Assembly (NCBI RefSeq): GCF_000317595.1
Contig: NZ_AEJC01000360.1
Coordinates: forward strand, 1 to 45,653
Reading direction: 5' to 3'
From: Streptomyces ipomoeae 91-03
Lineage (GTDB): Bacteria; Actinomycetota; Actinomycetes; Streptomycetales; Streptomycetaceae
Length of the DNA stretch: 45,653 nt
The position numbers and the translations under genes were made by a program. Shown here one piece after another: positions 16,248-24,505 of the stretch. The notes beneath the pieces are model-generated. The model ran no database searches. It had not been told where the DNA came from and was given only the letters and a program-made list of their open reading frames with translations. Position 1 is the stretch's first letter. Every line of letters starts with the position of its first letter.

Positions 16248-17402
16248 TCGCTCCGCGCCCGCCCGCAGTTCCTCGCGCAGCCGCTCCGGGCTCCAGTCCT
16301 CGGACACGGCCCGCCACATCAGGTCCGCCTGCGACGGCGGGGCCAGCCCGTCGACCGGCGGGTCCCGGTCCAGGTCGGTGGGGAAGGGGTAGCCCTCGGC
16401 GGTGGCGGCCACCACGCGGCGCAGCCAGTCCTCGGCGGCGCCCTCGGCCCGGCGGGCGAGGAGGACCGGGAAGACGGCGTTGACCATGGCCTCGCGGTCC
16501 ACGGTCTCCATGGCGCGGCCGAAGGCGGAGGAGATCTGGAGCAGGTTCGCCATGCGCCTGATGTCGGCCGAGCGGTTGTGACCGGCGGCGTGGAAGAGCG
16601 CCGGATTGAAGAAGACCGCGTCGCCCTTCTCCAGGGGCAGCTGGACGTGGTGCTCGGCGAAGTACTCCACGAACCGCGGCAGACGCCAGGCCAGATAGCC
16701 GGGCTCGTACTTCTGGGAGTGGGGCAGATACAGGGTCGGGCCGGACTCGACGGGCATGTCGCAGTGGGCCACCGCGCCCTGCAGGGTCAGTACGGGGGAG
16801 AGACGGTGGACGTGCGCCGGGTACGCGGCGGCCCGCTCCTGACCGAGGAAGCCGAGGTGGTAGTCGCGGTGCACGCTCTGCGCCGCGCCACCGGGGTTGA
16901 CCACGTTGATCTGGGAGGTCACCTGGTAGCCGGGGCCGAGCCAGGCCTCGCAGACCAGCGCCAGCATGTCGTTGGCGTAGTAGTCGGCGAACGCCTCCGG
17001 GGCGCGTACGGCCGCCTTCTCCAGCGCGTTCCACACGCGGTCGTTGGCGCCGGGCTTCGCGAAGTGGTCGCCGCGGGCCGTGCCGGACGCGCGCTCCTCC
17101 TCGATGAGCGCCTCGAACACGGCCGTGGCCGTGTCCACGACACCCGTATCGGTGAAGGCCCGCTTGAGGACGACGATCCCGGGGCCGTCGAGCAGGGCGT
17201 GGACGAACTCCGCCCGCATCTCCCGGCGGTCCGGCGCGGCGCGCAGCCGCTCGCTGTCGTAGACGAGGACGTTCTGTACGACGCCTTCCGCGTACGGGTG
17301 GTCACGTGGGTCGGTGGTGCGCTCGACCAGGGCGCGGAACTCGTCGAGGTCGCAGTCCCCCTCGGACAGCCAGGTCCTTGAGCCCGCAGCGGTGAGGGCC
17401 AT
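16236..17402 (-). CDS. phytanoyl-CoA dioxygenase (PhyH)-family Fe(II)/2-oxoglutarate enzyme
   Basis: A 388-residue cytoplasmic oxygenase. The facial-triad ligands are visible as His178 and Asp180 in SVHRDYH, with a distal His at 271 or 275 in FFNPALFHAAGHNRS. These enzymes hydroxylate or oxidatively cleave C-H bonds using Fe(II), oxygen and 2-oxoglutarate. This protein is at the long end of the family and has an N-terminal extension of about 60 residues before the core. The ATG at 17402 is preceded by GAAAGGA. It is the first gene of a minus-strand set divergent from a LacI regulator, which suggests inducible catabolism rather than lipid metabolism. The substrate is unknown. Confidence 0.82.
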   Translation of the reverse strand: MALTAAGSRTWLSEGDCDLDEFRALVERTTDPRDHPYAEGVVQNVLVYDSERLRAAPDRREMRAEFVHALLDGPGIVVLKRAFTDTGVVDTATAVFEALIEEERASGTARGDHFAKPGANDRVWNALEKAAVRAPEAFADYYANDMLALVCEAWLGPGYQVTSQINVVNPGGAAQSVHRDYHLGFLGQERAAAYPAHVHRLSPVLTLQGAVAHCDMPVESGPTLYLPHSQKYEPGYLAWRLPRFVEYFAEHHVQLPLEKGDAVFFNPALFHAAGHNRSADIRRMANLLQISSAFGRAMETVDREAMVNAVFPVLLARRAEGAAEDWLRRVVAATAEGYPFPTDLDRDPPVDGLAPPSQADLMWRAVSEDWSPERLREELRAGAERRRG

Positions 17403-17538
17403 GTCGGATCCTTTCGCAGGCCTTGTCGGTCGGCCTTTCGTAGCGTCTGCGTCTCTGCCAGTCTTGGGGCGCGGACCCCCTCATACAACCCGCAGAGGCC
17501 CCTCAAAAACCCATCAATCACCTCCGGGAAGCGCAGCC

Positions 17539-18597
17539 ATGGGACACCCCTACACGATCCGTGAGATCGCCCGTCAGGCCGGGCTGAGCCAGGCGACGGT
17601 CGACCGGGTGCTCAACGGCCGGGGCGGGGTGCGCGAGAGCACCGCCCGTGAGGTGCACCAGGCGGTCAAGGACCTGGACCGGCAGCGCACACAGGTGCGG
17701 ATCGGCGGCCGTACGTTCATGGTCGACATCGTGATGCAGTCGCCGGACCGGTTCTCGACGGCGGTCCGGGAGGCGTTGGAGGCCGAACTGCCGTCCCTGC
17801 ACCCGGCGGTCGTCCGGTCCCGCTTCCACTTCCGGGAGACCGGGTCGGCCTCGGAGATGGTGCGGGTGCTCGACCGGATCGGGCGGCGCGGCTCACAGGG
17901 GGTGATCCTCAAGGCGCCCGACGTCCCGGAGGTCACCGCCGCGGTCGAGCGGCTGGTCGCGGCCGGTATCCCCGTGGTCACCTTCGTGACCGACCTGCCG
18001 AGCAGCCCGCGCGGCGCGTACGTCGGCATCGACAACCGGGCCGCCGGGACGACCGCCGCGTATCTGATCCGGCAGTGGCTCGGCGATCGGCCCGATGCCG
18101 TGCTGGTGACGATCAGCCGGAGCTTCTACCGCAACGAGGAGGAGCGCGAGATGGGGTTCCGGGCGGCGATGCGGGCCGCCGAGCCGGGGCGGGCGCTCGT
18201 CGAGGTCACCGACAGCGACGGCCTCGACACCACCCAGCGGGAACTCGTCCTCGACGCGCTGAAGCGGGAACCCGGCATCGGCGCCGTCTACTCCATCGGC
18301 GGCGGCAACACCGCGACCCTCGACGCCTTCGCCGAGCTCGGCCGGGAGCCGCATGTCTTCGTCGCGCACGACCTCGACCACGACAACACCCGGCTGCTGC
18401 GCGAACGCCGGCTCTCCGCCGTGCTCCACCACGACCTTCGCCAGGACATGCGCCGTGCCTGCCAGACCATCATGCGGGCCCACCACGCCCTCCCGGACGA
18501 GGGCCCCTTCCTGCCGTCCGCGATCCAGGTGGTGACCCCGTTCAACATGCCACCGGGGGTGGGGACCGGGAGTGTTCCGGGGGCGGGACCGGTATAG
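17539..18597 (+). CDS. LacI-family transcriptional regulator
   Basis: This 352-residue DNA-binding regulator has a LacI-type helix-turn-helix at residues 5-25 (YTIREIARQAGLSQATVDRVLNG, here 23 residues of core and hinge entry). A periplasmic-binding-protein-like sensor with the conserved DNRAAG segment follows. The ATG at 17539 is preceded by GGGAAG. Upstream codons are open but overlap the divergent gene. It is divergent from the dioxygenase-SDR-dehydrogenase set and very probably controls it with a sugar or polyol as inducer. I could not find a convincing CG-centred palindrome in the 136-base gap. Confidence 0.88.
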   Translation: MGHPYTIREIARQAGLSQATVDRVLNGRGGVRESTAREVHQAVKDLDRQRTQVRIGGRTFMVDIVMQSPDRFSTAVREALEAELPSLHPAVVRSRFHFRETGSASEMVRVLDRIGRRGSQGVILKAPDVPEVTAAVERLVAAGIPVVTFVTDLPSSPRGAYVGIDNRAAGTTAAYLIRQWLGDRPDAVLVTISRSFYRNEEEREMGFRAAMRAAEPGRALVEVTDSDGLDTTQRELVLDALKREPGIGAVYSIGGGNTATLDAFAELGREPHVFVAHDLDHDNTRLLRERRLSAVLHHDLRQDMRRACQTIMRAHHALPDEGPFLPSAIQVVTPFNMPPGVGTGSVPGAGPV

Positions 18598-18631
18598 GAG
18601 GGAGAGCCGGCGTTTCATGGCTCGAGGAAGG

Positions 18632-19633
18632 TCAGCTGCCTTCTTCGCCGCCGCCGAGTTCGCTGCCGGGAACCCGAACGGCCCGGAACGTACGCCGGTA
18701 CGCCAGCGGTGACACGCCGATCGTCGCGTGCAGGTGCTGGCGCAGGGACGTGCCGGTGGCGAAGCCGACCCGGGTGGCGATGTCGTCGACCGGGAGGTCG
18801 GTGGATTCGAGGAGGTGGCGGGCGCGGGCCACGCGCTGTTGGACGATCCAGCGGCCGGGGCTCATGCCGACCTCGTCGTTGAAGCGGCGGGCGAAGGTGC
18901 GCAGGCTCATCCGGGCGTGCCGTGCGAGGTCGGCGAGGGCGAGCGGCGCGTCGAGGTGTTCCAGGGCCCACTGCCGGGTGGCGGCGGTGCCGTTGGCCGG
19001 GTCCTGCGGCACGGGCTGCTCGATGTACTGGGCCTGGCCGCCCTCCCGCCAGGGCGGCACCACGCACCGCCGGGCCACCCGGTTGGCGACCTCGCTGCCG
19101 TGGTCCTCACGCAGCAGATGCAGACAGATGTCGATACCTGACGCGGCGCCGGCCGAGGTCAGGATGTCGCCGTCGTCGACGAACAACACATCGGGGTCCA
19201 GGTCGACCTCCGGGAAGCGGCGCCTGAACATCTCGGCGAGCGCCCAGTGCGTGGTGGCGGGGCGGCCGTCCAGCAGACCTGCGGCGGCGAGCACGAAGGC
19301 GCCGGAGCAGATGGACACCAGCCGGGTGCCGGGCCGGATCCGCGCCAGCGCCGCCGCCACCGGGCCCGGCAGCTCGGTCGACATCAACTCGGCCGCCGCG
19401 GGGGACAGGCCGAACGAGGCGACGATCACCGTGTCGGCCGTGTCCAGCACCTCGGGGCCGTGGTCCACGGTGATGGCGAAGTCCGCTGCCGTACGCACGG
19501 GGCCGCCGTCGACGGTGCAGGTCAGCACCTCGTACAGACCGTCGATGGCGCCGAGGATGCGGCTCGGCATGCCGAGTTCGAAGGGATAGACCCCGTCGAG
19601 CGCGAGGACCACGACACGGTGGGGAGAGGTCAT
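18632..19633 (-). CDS. GlxA-type transcriptional regulator (DJ-1/PfpI domain plus AraC HTH)
   Basis: This 333-residue regulator has an N-terminal DJ-1/PfpI class I amidotransferase-like domain (about residues 5-180), including the ICSGAFVLAAAGLLDG nucleophile-elbow region with Cys109. A C-terminal AraC-type double HTH follows (about 215-315), with LADLARHARMSLRTFARRF and VDDIATRVGFATGTSLRQH. GlxA regulators generally respond to nitrogen or stress metabolites. It is divergent from an oxidoreductase gene with inverted repeats between them. The start ATG 19633 has no clear Shine-Dalgarno; an upstream extension is open but overlaps the neighbour. Confidence 0.87.
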   Translation of the reverse strand: MTSPHRVVVLALDGVYPFELGMPSRILGAIDGLYEVLTCTVDGGPVRTAADFAITVDHGPEVLDTADTVIVASFGLSPAAAELMSTELPGPVAAALARIRPGTRLVSICSGAFVLAAAGLLDGRPATTHWALAEMFRRRFPEVDLDPDVLFVDDGDILTSAGAASGIDICLHLLREDHGSEVANRVARRCVVPPWREGGQAQYIEQPVPQDPANGTAATRQWALEHLDAPLALADLARHARMSLRTFARRFNDEVGMSPGRWIVQQRVARARHLLESTDLPVDDIATRVGFATGTSLRQHLHATIGVSPLAYRRTFRAVRVPGSELGGGEEGS

Positions 19634-19643
19634 GCCGGACAGT

Positions 19644-19685
19644 GTGCCACGACGCGTGGCACGATCCCATCGAATGATGGCCATC
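19644..19685. promoter_or_regulatory. inverted repeats between divergent GlxA regulator and oxidoreductase
   Basis: GTGCCACG and CGTGGCAC form a perfect 8-base inverted repeat with a 3-base spacer (19644-19662), only 10 bases from the regulator start codon. A second perfect palindrome, GATGGCCATC, lies at 19676-19685. Their place in the 94-base divergent gap suggests autoregulation and control of the oxidoreductase. Confidence 0.5.
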
Positions 19686-19727
19686 CTGCCATTGTCGTGA
19701 TCGCGGGCCCGCAGCAGGCTGAACGGC

Positions 19728-20702
19728 ATGAGTGACAACAACGACAGCAGGACCGGCGACGGCACCACCATGCGCGCGGTCAGCCAGGACGGCTTCGGCG
19801 GCCCGGAGGTGCTGAACGAGGTCGAACTGCCGCGCCCCGTCCCGCGGATGAGCGAGATCCTCGTACGGGTGCACGCGGCGGGTGTGAACCCGACCGACTG
19901 GAAGAACCGGGCCTTCGGACTGTGGCACCCCGACCCGCTGCCCGTGCTGGGCTGGGACGTCTCCGGGGTCGTCGAGGAGGTCGGCCTCGGGGTCACCCTG
20001 TTCAAGCCGGGCGACGAGGTGTTCGGGATGCTGCCCTATCCGCACGCGGCGGGCGCGTACGCCGAGTACGCCAAGGCACCCACCCGCTCCTTCGCGCTCA
20101 AGCCGGCGAACATCGACCACGCCGAGGCCGGTGCCCTGCCGCTGGCCGCGCTCACCGCGTACCAGGCGCTCGTCGACACGGCCGACGTACGGCCGGGACA
20201 ACGCGTCCTGATCCACGCGGCGGCCGGGGGCGTCGGTCATCTCGCCGTACAGATCGCCAAGGCACGGGGCGCGTACGTCATCGGTACGGCCAGTGCCGGC
20301 AAGCACGAACTGCTGCGCGAGCTGGGGGCGGACGAGCTGATCGACTACCGGACCACGGACTTCACGGAGGCCGTCTCCGATGTCGACGTGGTCCTGGACA
20401 CCCTCGCCGGTGACGTCCGCAGCCGTTCCCTGGACGTTCTGCGGGAGGGCGGGGTGCTCGTCACCATCCTGCCGCTCGGCTACGAGGCCGACGCCGAGCG
20501 GGCCGCCGAGCTGGGCGTTCGGCTGGAGGCCCTGCTCGTCGAGGCCGACCAGGCCGGGATGCGGGCCATCGCCGAGCTGGTGGAGAAGGGGCAGCTCCGG
20601 GCCCGTATCGAGGCGACGTTCCCGCTGGAGGAGGCGGGCAAGGCGCACGCCCTCGGGGAGACCGGCCGCACGACCGGGAAGATCGTTCTCACGGTGCGCT
20701 GA
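19728..20702 (+). CDS. NAD(P)-dependent zinc-free alcohol dehydrogenase / quinone reductase-like
   Basis: This 324-residue MDR-superfamily oxidoreductase has a GroES-like N-terminal domain with the GVNPTDWKNRAG-type start and DVSGVVEEVG. A Rossmann domain follows, with the pattern IHAAAGGVGHLAVQIAKARG, typical of quinone oxidoreductases. The structural and catalytic Cys/His zinc ligands of alcohol dehydrogenases are absent. It probably reduces an electrophilic enone or quinone in the cytoplasm. The ribosome site is weak. It is divergent from the GlxA regulator and probably its target. Confidence 0.87.
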   Translation: MSDNNDSRTGDGTTMRAVSQDGFGGPEVLNEVELPRPVPRMSEILVRVHAAGVNPTDWKNRAFGLWHPDPLPVLGWDVSGVVEEVGLGVTLFKPGDEVFGMLPYPHAAGAYAEYAKAPTRSFALKPANIDHAEAGALPLAALTAYQALVDTADVRPGQRVLIHAAAGGVGHLAVQIAKARGAYVIGTASAGKHELLRELGADELIDYRTTDFTEAVSDVDVVLDTLAGDVRSRSLDVLREGGVLVTILPLGYEADAERAAELGVRLEALLVEADQAGMRAIAELVEKGQLRARIEATFPLEEAGKAHALGETGRTTGKIVLTVR

Positions 20703-20730
20703 CTCGGCGCTCTCACTTGCTGATTCCGGT

Positions 20731-20763
20731 GTGACGGGGCCCCTGAGCCGGGCCCCTCATCAC
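20731..20763. terminator. hairpin between convergent oxidoreductase and CDP-alcohol transferase genes
   Basis: GGGGCCC (20736-20742) pairs with GGGCCCC (20750-20756) around CTGAGCC, extended by GTGA/TCAC with a small bulge. It lies between two convergent stop codons (20702 and 20781). Confidence 0.55.
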
Positions 20764-20780
20764 ATCGGCTTCCGGCGAGG

Positions 20781-21608
20781 TCAGCTCCTGACGAGCTCGG
20801 CCTCACGGCTCCCGGCAGCGGTCTCCACCGTCACGGCCACGGTCACCGGCTGCGCCAGGGCCATCGGCTCCGGCACGGAACCCGTGGCCGTCCGCTCCTC
20901 CCGCGTGCGGTACAGCCACCCGATGTCGCGGCCGAAGGACCAGATCAGAGAGCCCAGGGCCAGCGCGACCAGGGCGAAGCCCGCGGCGTACGGCAGCAGG
21001 CCGGAGGCGGCGACCAGCAGGAAGACACCCTGCACCGCGGCGACCGTCTTGCGGGCCATGCTGTGCGGGAGGGAACCGTTCAGCCACGGCAGGGCCTTGG
21101 CGGCGGCGACGAAGGCGTAGCGCATGACGCCGATCAGCAGGACCCACGGACCCAGCGACATGGACACGTACACGCTGAGCACGAGGATCAGGAACGCGTC
21201 GACCTCCATGTCGAAGCGGGCGCCCAGCGCGGTCGAGGTGCCGGTGCGGCGGGCCACCTTGCCGTCGACGCCGTCGAGGATGAGGGCCACGGCGGTCAGG
21301 CCGACGAAGAGCGAGACGGGCGGCGAGCTCTGGAACGAGTCGGCGACCAGGGCGGTGACGGCGCCGACCAGTATCGCCCGGCCGAGCGTGACGCGGTTGG
21401 CGGGGCCGAAGGTGCGGGTCCGGGTGCGCAGCAGGGCCCGGTTGAGCACCGCCCAGGTCGCGAGCCCGAAGGCCAGTCCGGTCAGCCAGCCCGCCGGACC
21501 CAGGCCGATCGCCGTGCCCAGGAAGGCGAGGAGCAGCACCTGGGCACCGGCGCCCACGGTCGTCTCCGAGAGCAACAGCCGGCCGTCGTAAGTGTTGATC
21601 AGGGCCAC
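20781..21608 (-). CDS. CDP-alcohol phosphatidyltransferase-family membrane enzyme
   Basis: A 275-residue integral membrane protein with about six hydrophobic segments. The family signature DG-x2-AR-x8-G-x3-D-x3-D is complete (starting DGKVARR and ending FDMEVD). These enzymes transfer a phosphoalcohol from a CDP-alcohol to a second alcohol, in phospholipid or phosphoglycolipid synthesis. The GTG start at 21608 has GGAAGG at 6-base spacing. It is divergent from the dehydrogenase that opens the pterin-like operon, which suggests a lipid-linked final product. The C-terminal 30 residues are soluble and Val/Thr-rich. The substrate is unknown. Confidence 0.87.
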   Translation of the reverse strand: MALINTYDGRLLLSETTVGAGAQVLLLAFLGTAIGLGPAGWLTGLAFGLATWAVLNRALLRTRTRTFGPANRVTLGRAILVGAVTALVADSFQSSPPVSLFVGLTAVALILDGVDGKVARRTGTSTALGARFDMEVDAFLILVLSVYVSMSLGPWVLLIGVMRYAFVAAAKALPWLNGSLPHSMARKTVAAVQGVFLLVAASGLLPYAAGFALVALALGSLIWSFGRDIGWLYRTREERTATGSVPEPMALAQPVTVAVTVETAAGSREAELVRS

Positions 21609-21628
21609 CGCAAACCTTCCAAGCGTGT

Positions 21629-21658
21629 GTGACAGAAACGATCATCGCCGCGTACCGT
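21629..21658 (+). promoter_or_regulatory. possible promoter of the dehydrogenase-PTPS-like-GT operon
   Basis: GTGACA (21629-21634) and TACCGT (21653-21658) are separated by 18 bases. This gives a moderately good sigma-70-like promoter within the divergent gap, about 60 bases before the ATG at 21718. Confidence 0.35.
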
Positions 21659-21717
21659 GTCCGCGACTCCCACCGCTGCGTACGTGGAGAAGCGCCCGAC
21701 CGTTCACGGAGACGCAC

Positions 21718-22698
21718 ATGAAACCAACGGCTCGCTCCTTCTGGCTCCGCTCACCCGGGCAGGGGGAGATCCGTGCGGAGACCCTCACCGGACCCGCCGG
21801 GGGCGAGGTGCTGGTCCGCGCCCTGTACTCGGGTGTCAGCCGTGGCACCGAGACCCTCGTGTTCCGCGGATCGGTGCCCGAGAACCAGCACGCGGCGATG
21901 CGCGCGCCCTTCCAGGAGGGCGAGTTCCCCGCACCCGTGAAGTACGGCTATCTCAGCGTCGGACGGGTGGAGGAGGGGCCGGAGGAACTCATCGGCAGAA
22001 ACGTTTTCTGTCTGTATCCGCACCAGACCCGGTACGTCGTCCCGGCGAGCGCCGTCACCGTCGTACCGGAGTCCGTGCCCGCCGCCCGCGCCGTCCTGGC
22101 CGGGACCGTCGAGACCGCCGTCAACGCGCTGTGGGACGCGGCGCCCCTCATCGGCGACCGGATCGCCGTCGTGGGCGGCGGCATGGTCGGCTGCTCGGTG
22201 GCCGCGCTGCTCGCCCGTTACCCGGGGGTGCGGGTCCAGCTCGTCGACGCCGACCCGGCGCGCGCCGACATCGCCCGCGCGCTCGGTGTCGACTTCGCGC
22301 TGCCGGGGGAGGCGCTGGGGGAGTGCGACCTGGTCGTGCACGCCAGCGCCAGCGAACCGGGACTCGTACGGTCGCTCGAACTCCTCGCCGCCGAGGGCAC
22401 GGTGATCGAGCTGAGCTGGTACGGCGACCGCCGTGTCGCCCTGCCGCTCGGCGAGGCCTTCCACTCGCGCCGCCTCACCCTCCGCAGCAGCCAGGTCGGC
22501 ACCGTCTCCCCGTCGGGGCGCCCCGGCCGGACGTACGCCGACCGGCTCGCCCTCGCGCTCGAACTCCTCGCCGACGACCGCTTCGACGCGCTCGTCACCG
22601 GCGAGTGCGCCTTCGAGGAGCTTCCGGAGGTCCTGCTGAAGCTCGCGAGCGGCGAGCTGCCGGGCCTCTGTTACCGAGTCCGGTACGCCACCGAGTGA
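21718..22698 (+). CDS. alcohol dehydrogenase-like MDR protein, first gene of the pterin-like operon
   Basis: This 326-residue medium-chain dehydrogenase/reductase homologue has the N-terminal segment ALYSGVSRGTE, seen in a subfamily of zinc-binding-dehydrogenase-like proteins. Its Rossmann motif is VVGGGMVGCSVA. The canonical catalytic zinc ligands are not evident. Relatives act on activated sugars or pterin-like side chains, but no specific reaction can be assigned. The ATG has GGAG upstream. It is followed after 167 bases by the PTPS-like gene in the same direction, and the set is preserved as a unit in other streptomycetes as far as I recall. Confidence 0.8.
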   Translation: MKPTARSFWLRSPGQGEIRAETLTGPAGGEVLVRALYSGVSRGTETLVFRGSVPENQHAAMRAPFQEGEFPAPVKYGYLSVGRVEEGPEELIGRNVFCLYPHQTRYVVPASAVTVVPESVPAARAVLAGTVETAVNALWDAAPLIGDRIAVVGGGMVGCSVAALLARYPGVRVQLVDADPARADIARALGVDFALPGEALGECDLVVHASASEPGLVRSLELLAAEGTVIELSWYGDRRVALPLGEAFHSRRLTLRSSQVGTVSPSGRPGRTYADRLALALELLADDRFDALVTGECAFEELPEVLLKLASGELPGLCYRVRYATE

Positions 22699-22865
22699 CC
22701 TACCGATGAGTCAGCTCAGCCGCCCCACCCGTCCCTGAACTGCCCGAACGGAACGCCGGCCGCCTGAGAAACCGCAAAAGTCGGCTGAACACCGGGTAGG
22801 GAGCAGCCGTACTACACGGCATGCCCCGGCCCGGGGGCAGACGTACCGCACTGGAGGGTCGTCCG

Positions 22866-23264
22866 TTGTTCAGCATCACCGTCCGCGATCACATCATGAT
22901 CGCCCACAGCTTCCGCGGGGAGGTCTTCGGACCCGCGCAGCGCCTGCACGGCGCCACCTTCCTCGTGGACGCCACCTTCCGGCGCGCCGAGCTGGACGAC
23001 GACAACATCGTCGTAGACATCGGGCTGGCCACGCAGGAACTCGGTGCCGTGGTGAGCGAGTTGAACTACCGCAACCTCGACAACGAGCCCGACTTCGCGA
23101 ACACCAACACCTCGACGGAGTTCCTGGCCAAGGTCATCGCCGACCGGCTCGCCGAACGGATCCACAAGGGCGCCCTCGGTGAGAACGCCAAGGGCATCGC
23201 GGGCATCACGGTCACCCTGCACGAGTCCCACATCGCCTGGGCGAGTTACGAGCGTGCCCTGTGA
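22866..23264 (+). CDS. 6-pyruvoyltetrahydropterin synthase (PTPS/QueD)-fold protein lacking usual active-site residues
   Basis: A 132-residue T-fold protein. TTG 22866 is preceded by GGAGGG at ideal spacing; an ATG at 22821 is in frame but has no such site. PTPS and QueD bind zinc with three His and use a Cys near the HGH motif. Here His14 and His28 are kept, but the second His of HGH is Ala30 (LHGATF), and the usual Cys a few residues before is replaced (PAQR). The central Asp-His pair is also changed to LNYRNLDN. The C-terminal Glu that anchors the pterin is present (HESHIAW). It overlaps the next gene by GTGA. As I recall, the S. coelicolor homologue (SCO6650) lacks zinc and PTPS activity in a published structural study. 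Confidence 0.85.
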   Translation: MFSITVRDHIMIAHSFRGEVFGPAQRLHGATFLVDATFRRAELDDDNIVVDIGLATQELGAVVSELNYRNLDNEPDFANTNTSTEFLAKVIADRLAERIHKGALGENAKGIAGITVTLHESHIAWASYERAL

Positions 23265-24505
23265 CCGACGTGACCATCGACCGGACGGCCGTCGGCACCA
23301 CCGCCCCCGCGAACGGCATCGCCGCCCAGGTGAACGGGGGAGAGCAAGTGAGGCTCGGTTACGTGCCCGTGCAGAACGCGGCGCTGAAGAACGCCGCGAT
23401 CGTGCCCATGTCGCTGCGCTCGGTGCACTTCGTGATGCCGGGCGGCGTCGACGACCCGGGCCGGCCCAGCGGCGGCAACGCCTACGACCGCCGGATCTGC
23501 CTCGATCTGCCCGGCTTCGGCTGGCAGGTGCACAAGCACGCCGTCGACGGCAGCTGGCCCCGCCCGGGCGCCGAGGCGCGCGCCGAACTCGCCCGTACGC
23601 TGCGGGAACTGCCCGACGGCACGGTCGTCCTGCTCGACGGACTGGTCGCCTGCGGAGTCCCCGAGATCGTCCTGCCCGAGGCCGAACGCCTGTGCCTCGC
23701 CGTGCTGGTGCACCTCCCGCTCGGCGACGAGACCGGACTGGAGCCCGAGGTCGCCGCCGAACTCGACGCCAAGGAGCGGACGACCCTGCGGGGCGTGTCC
23801 GCGGTGATCGCCACCAGCGACTGGGCCGTACGCCGGCTCGTCTCCCACCACGGCCTCGCCCCCGAGAGCGTCCATGTCGCCGCCCCCGGCGCCGACATCG
23901 CGCCCCTCGCCTCCGGCACCGACGGTGTCTCCCGGCTGCTGTGCGTCGCCGCCGTCACCCCGCGCAAGGGGCAGCACCGGCTGGTCGAGGCCCTGGCCAC
24001 CGTCACGGACCTGCCGTGGAGCTGCGTCCTGGTCGGCAACCTCGACCAGGAGCCGGAGTACGTCGACCACATCCGGGCCCTCATCGCCGAGTTCGGCCTG
24101 GAGGACCGGCTGCACCTGGCCGGACCGCAGTCCGGCGCGGCACTCGACGCCAGTTACGCCGCCGCCGACCTCATGGTCCTCACCTCGTACGCCGAGACGT
24201 ACGGCATGGCGGTCACCGAGGCCCTGGCGCGCGGTATCCCCGTACTGGCCACGGACGTCGGCGGTGTCCCGGAGGCCGTCGGGCGCGCCCCCGACGGCGG
24301 GGTGCCCGGCATCCTCGTACCGCCGGAGAACCCCGCGGCCATCGCGGCGGAGCTGCGCGGCTGGTTCGGGGAGGCCGACGTACGGCGTCGGCTGAAGGCC
24401 GCGGCGCGCGGGCGCCGGGCCGCGCTGGACGGGTGGGCGACCACGGCCCGCAGCCTCGCCCATGTACTGGGCCGGCTGCGGCACGAACCTCGGAGGGCGG
24501 CATGA
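23261..24505 (+). CDS. GT4-family glycosyltransferase
   Basis: This 414-residue GT-B enzyme should transfer a sugar from a nucleotide donor. The N-terminal domain starts at [12 protein letters not shown] and contains SGGNAYDRR. The C-terminal domain has [14 protein letters not shown] and the EX7E-type motif in [19 protein letters not shown], both characteristic of GT4. The GTG at 23261 overlaps the PTPS-like stop (GTGA), implying translational coupling. Two alternatives are GTG 23348, which has a strong GGGGGAG site, and ATG 23408 at the domain edge. The acceptor could be the pyrimidine or pterin-like product of the neighbouring enzymes, which is an inference. Confidence 0.87.
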   Translation: MTDVTIDRTAVGTTAPANGIAAQVNGGEQVRLGYVPVQNAALKNAAIVPMSLRSVHFVMPGGVDDPGRPSGGNAYDRRICLDLPGFGWQVHKHAVDGSWPRPGAEARAELARTLRELPDGTVVLLDGLVACGVPEIVLPEAERLCLAVLVHLPLGDETGLEPEVAAELDAKERTTLRGVSAVIATSDWAVRRLVSHHGLAPESVHVAAPGADIAPLASGTDGVSRLLCVAAVTPRKGQHRLVEALATVTDLPWSCVLVGNLDQEPEYVDHIRALIAEFGLEDRLHLAGPQSGAALDASYAAADLMVLTSYAETYGMAVTEALARGIPVLATDVGGVPEAVGRAPDGGVPGILVPPENPAAIAAELRGWFGEADVRRRLKAAARGRRAALDGWATTARSLAHVLGRLRHEPRRAA

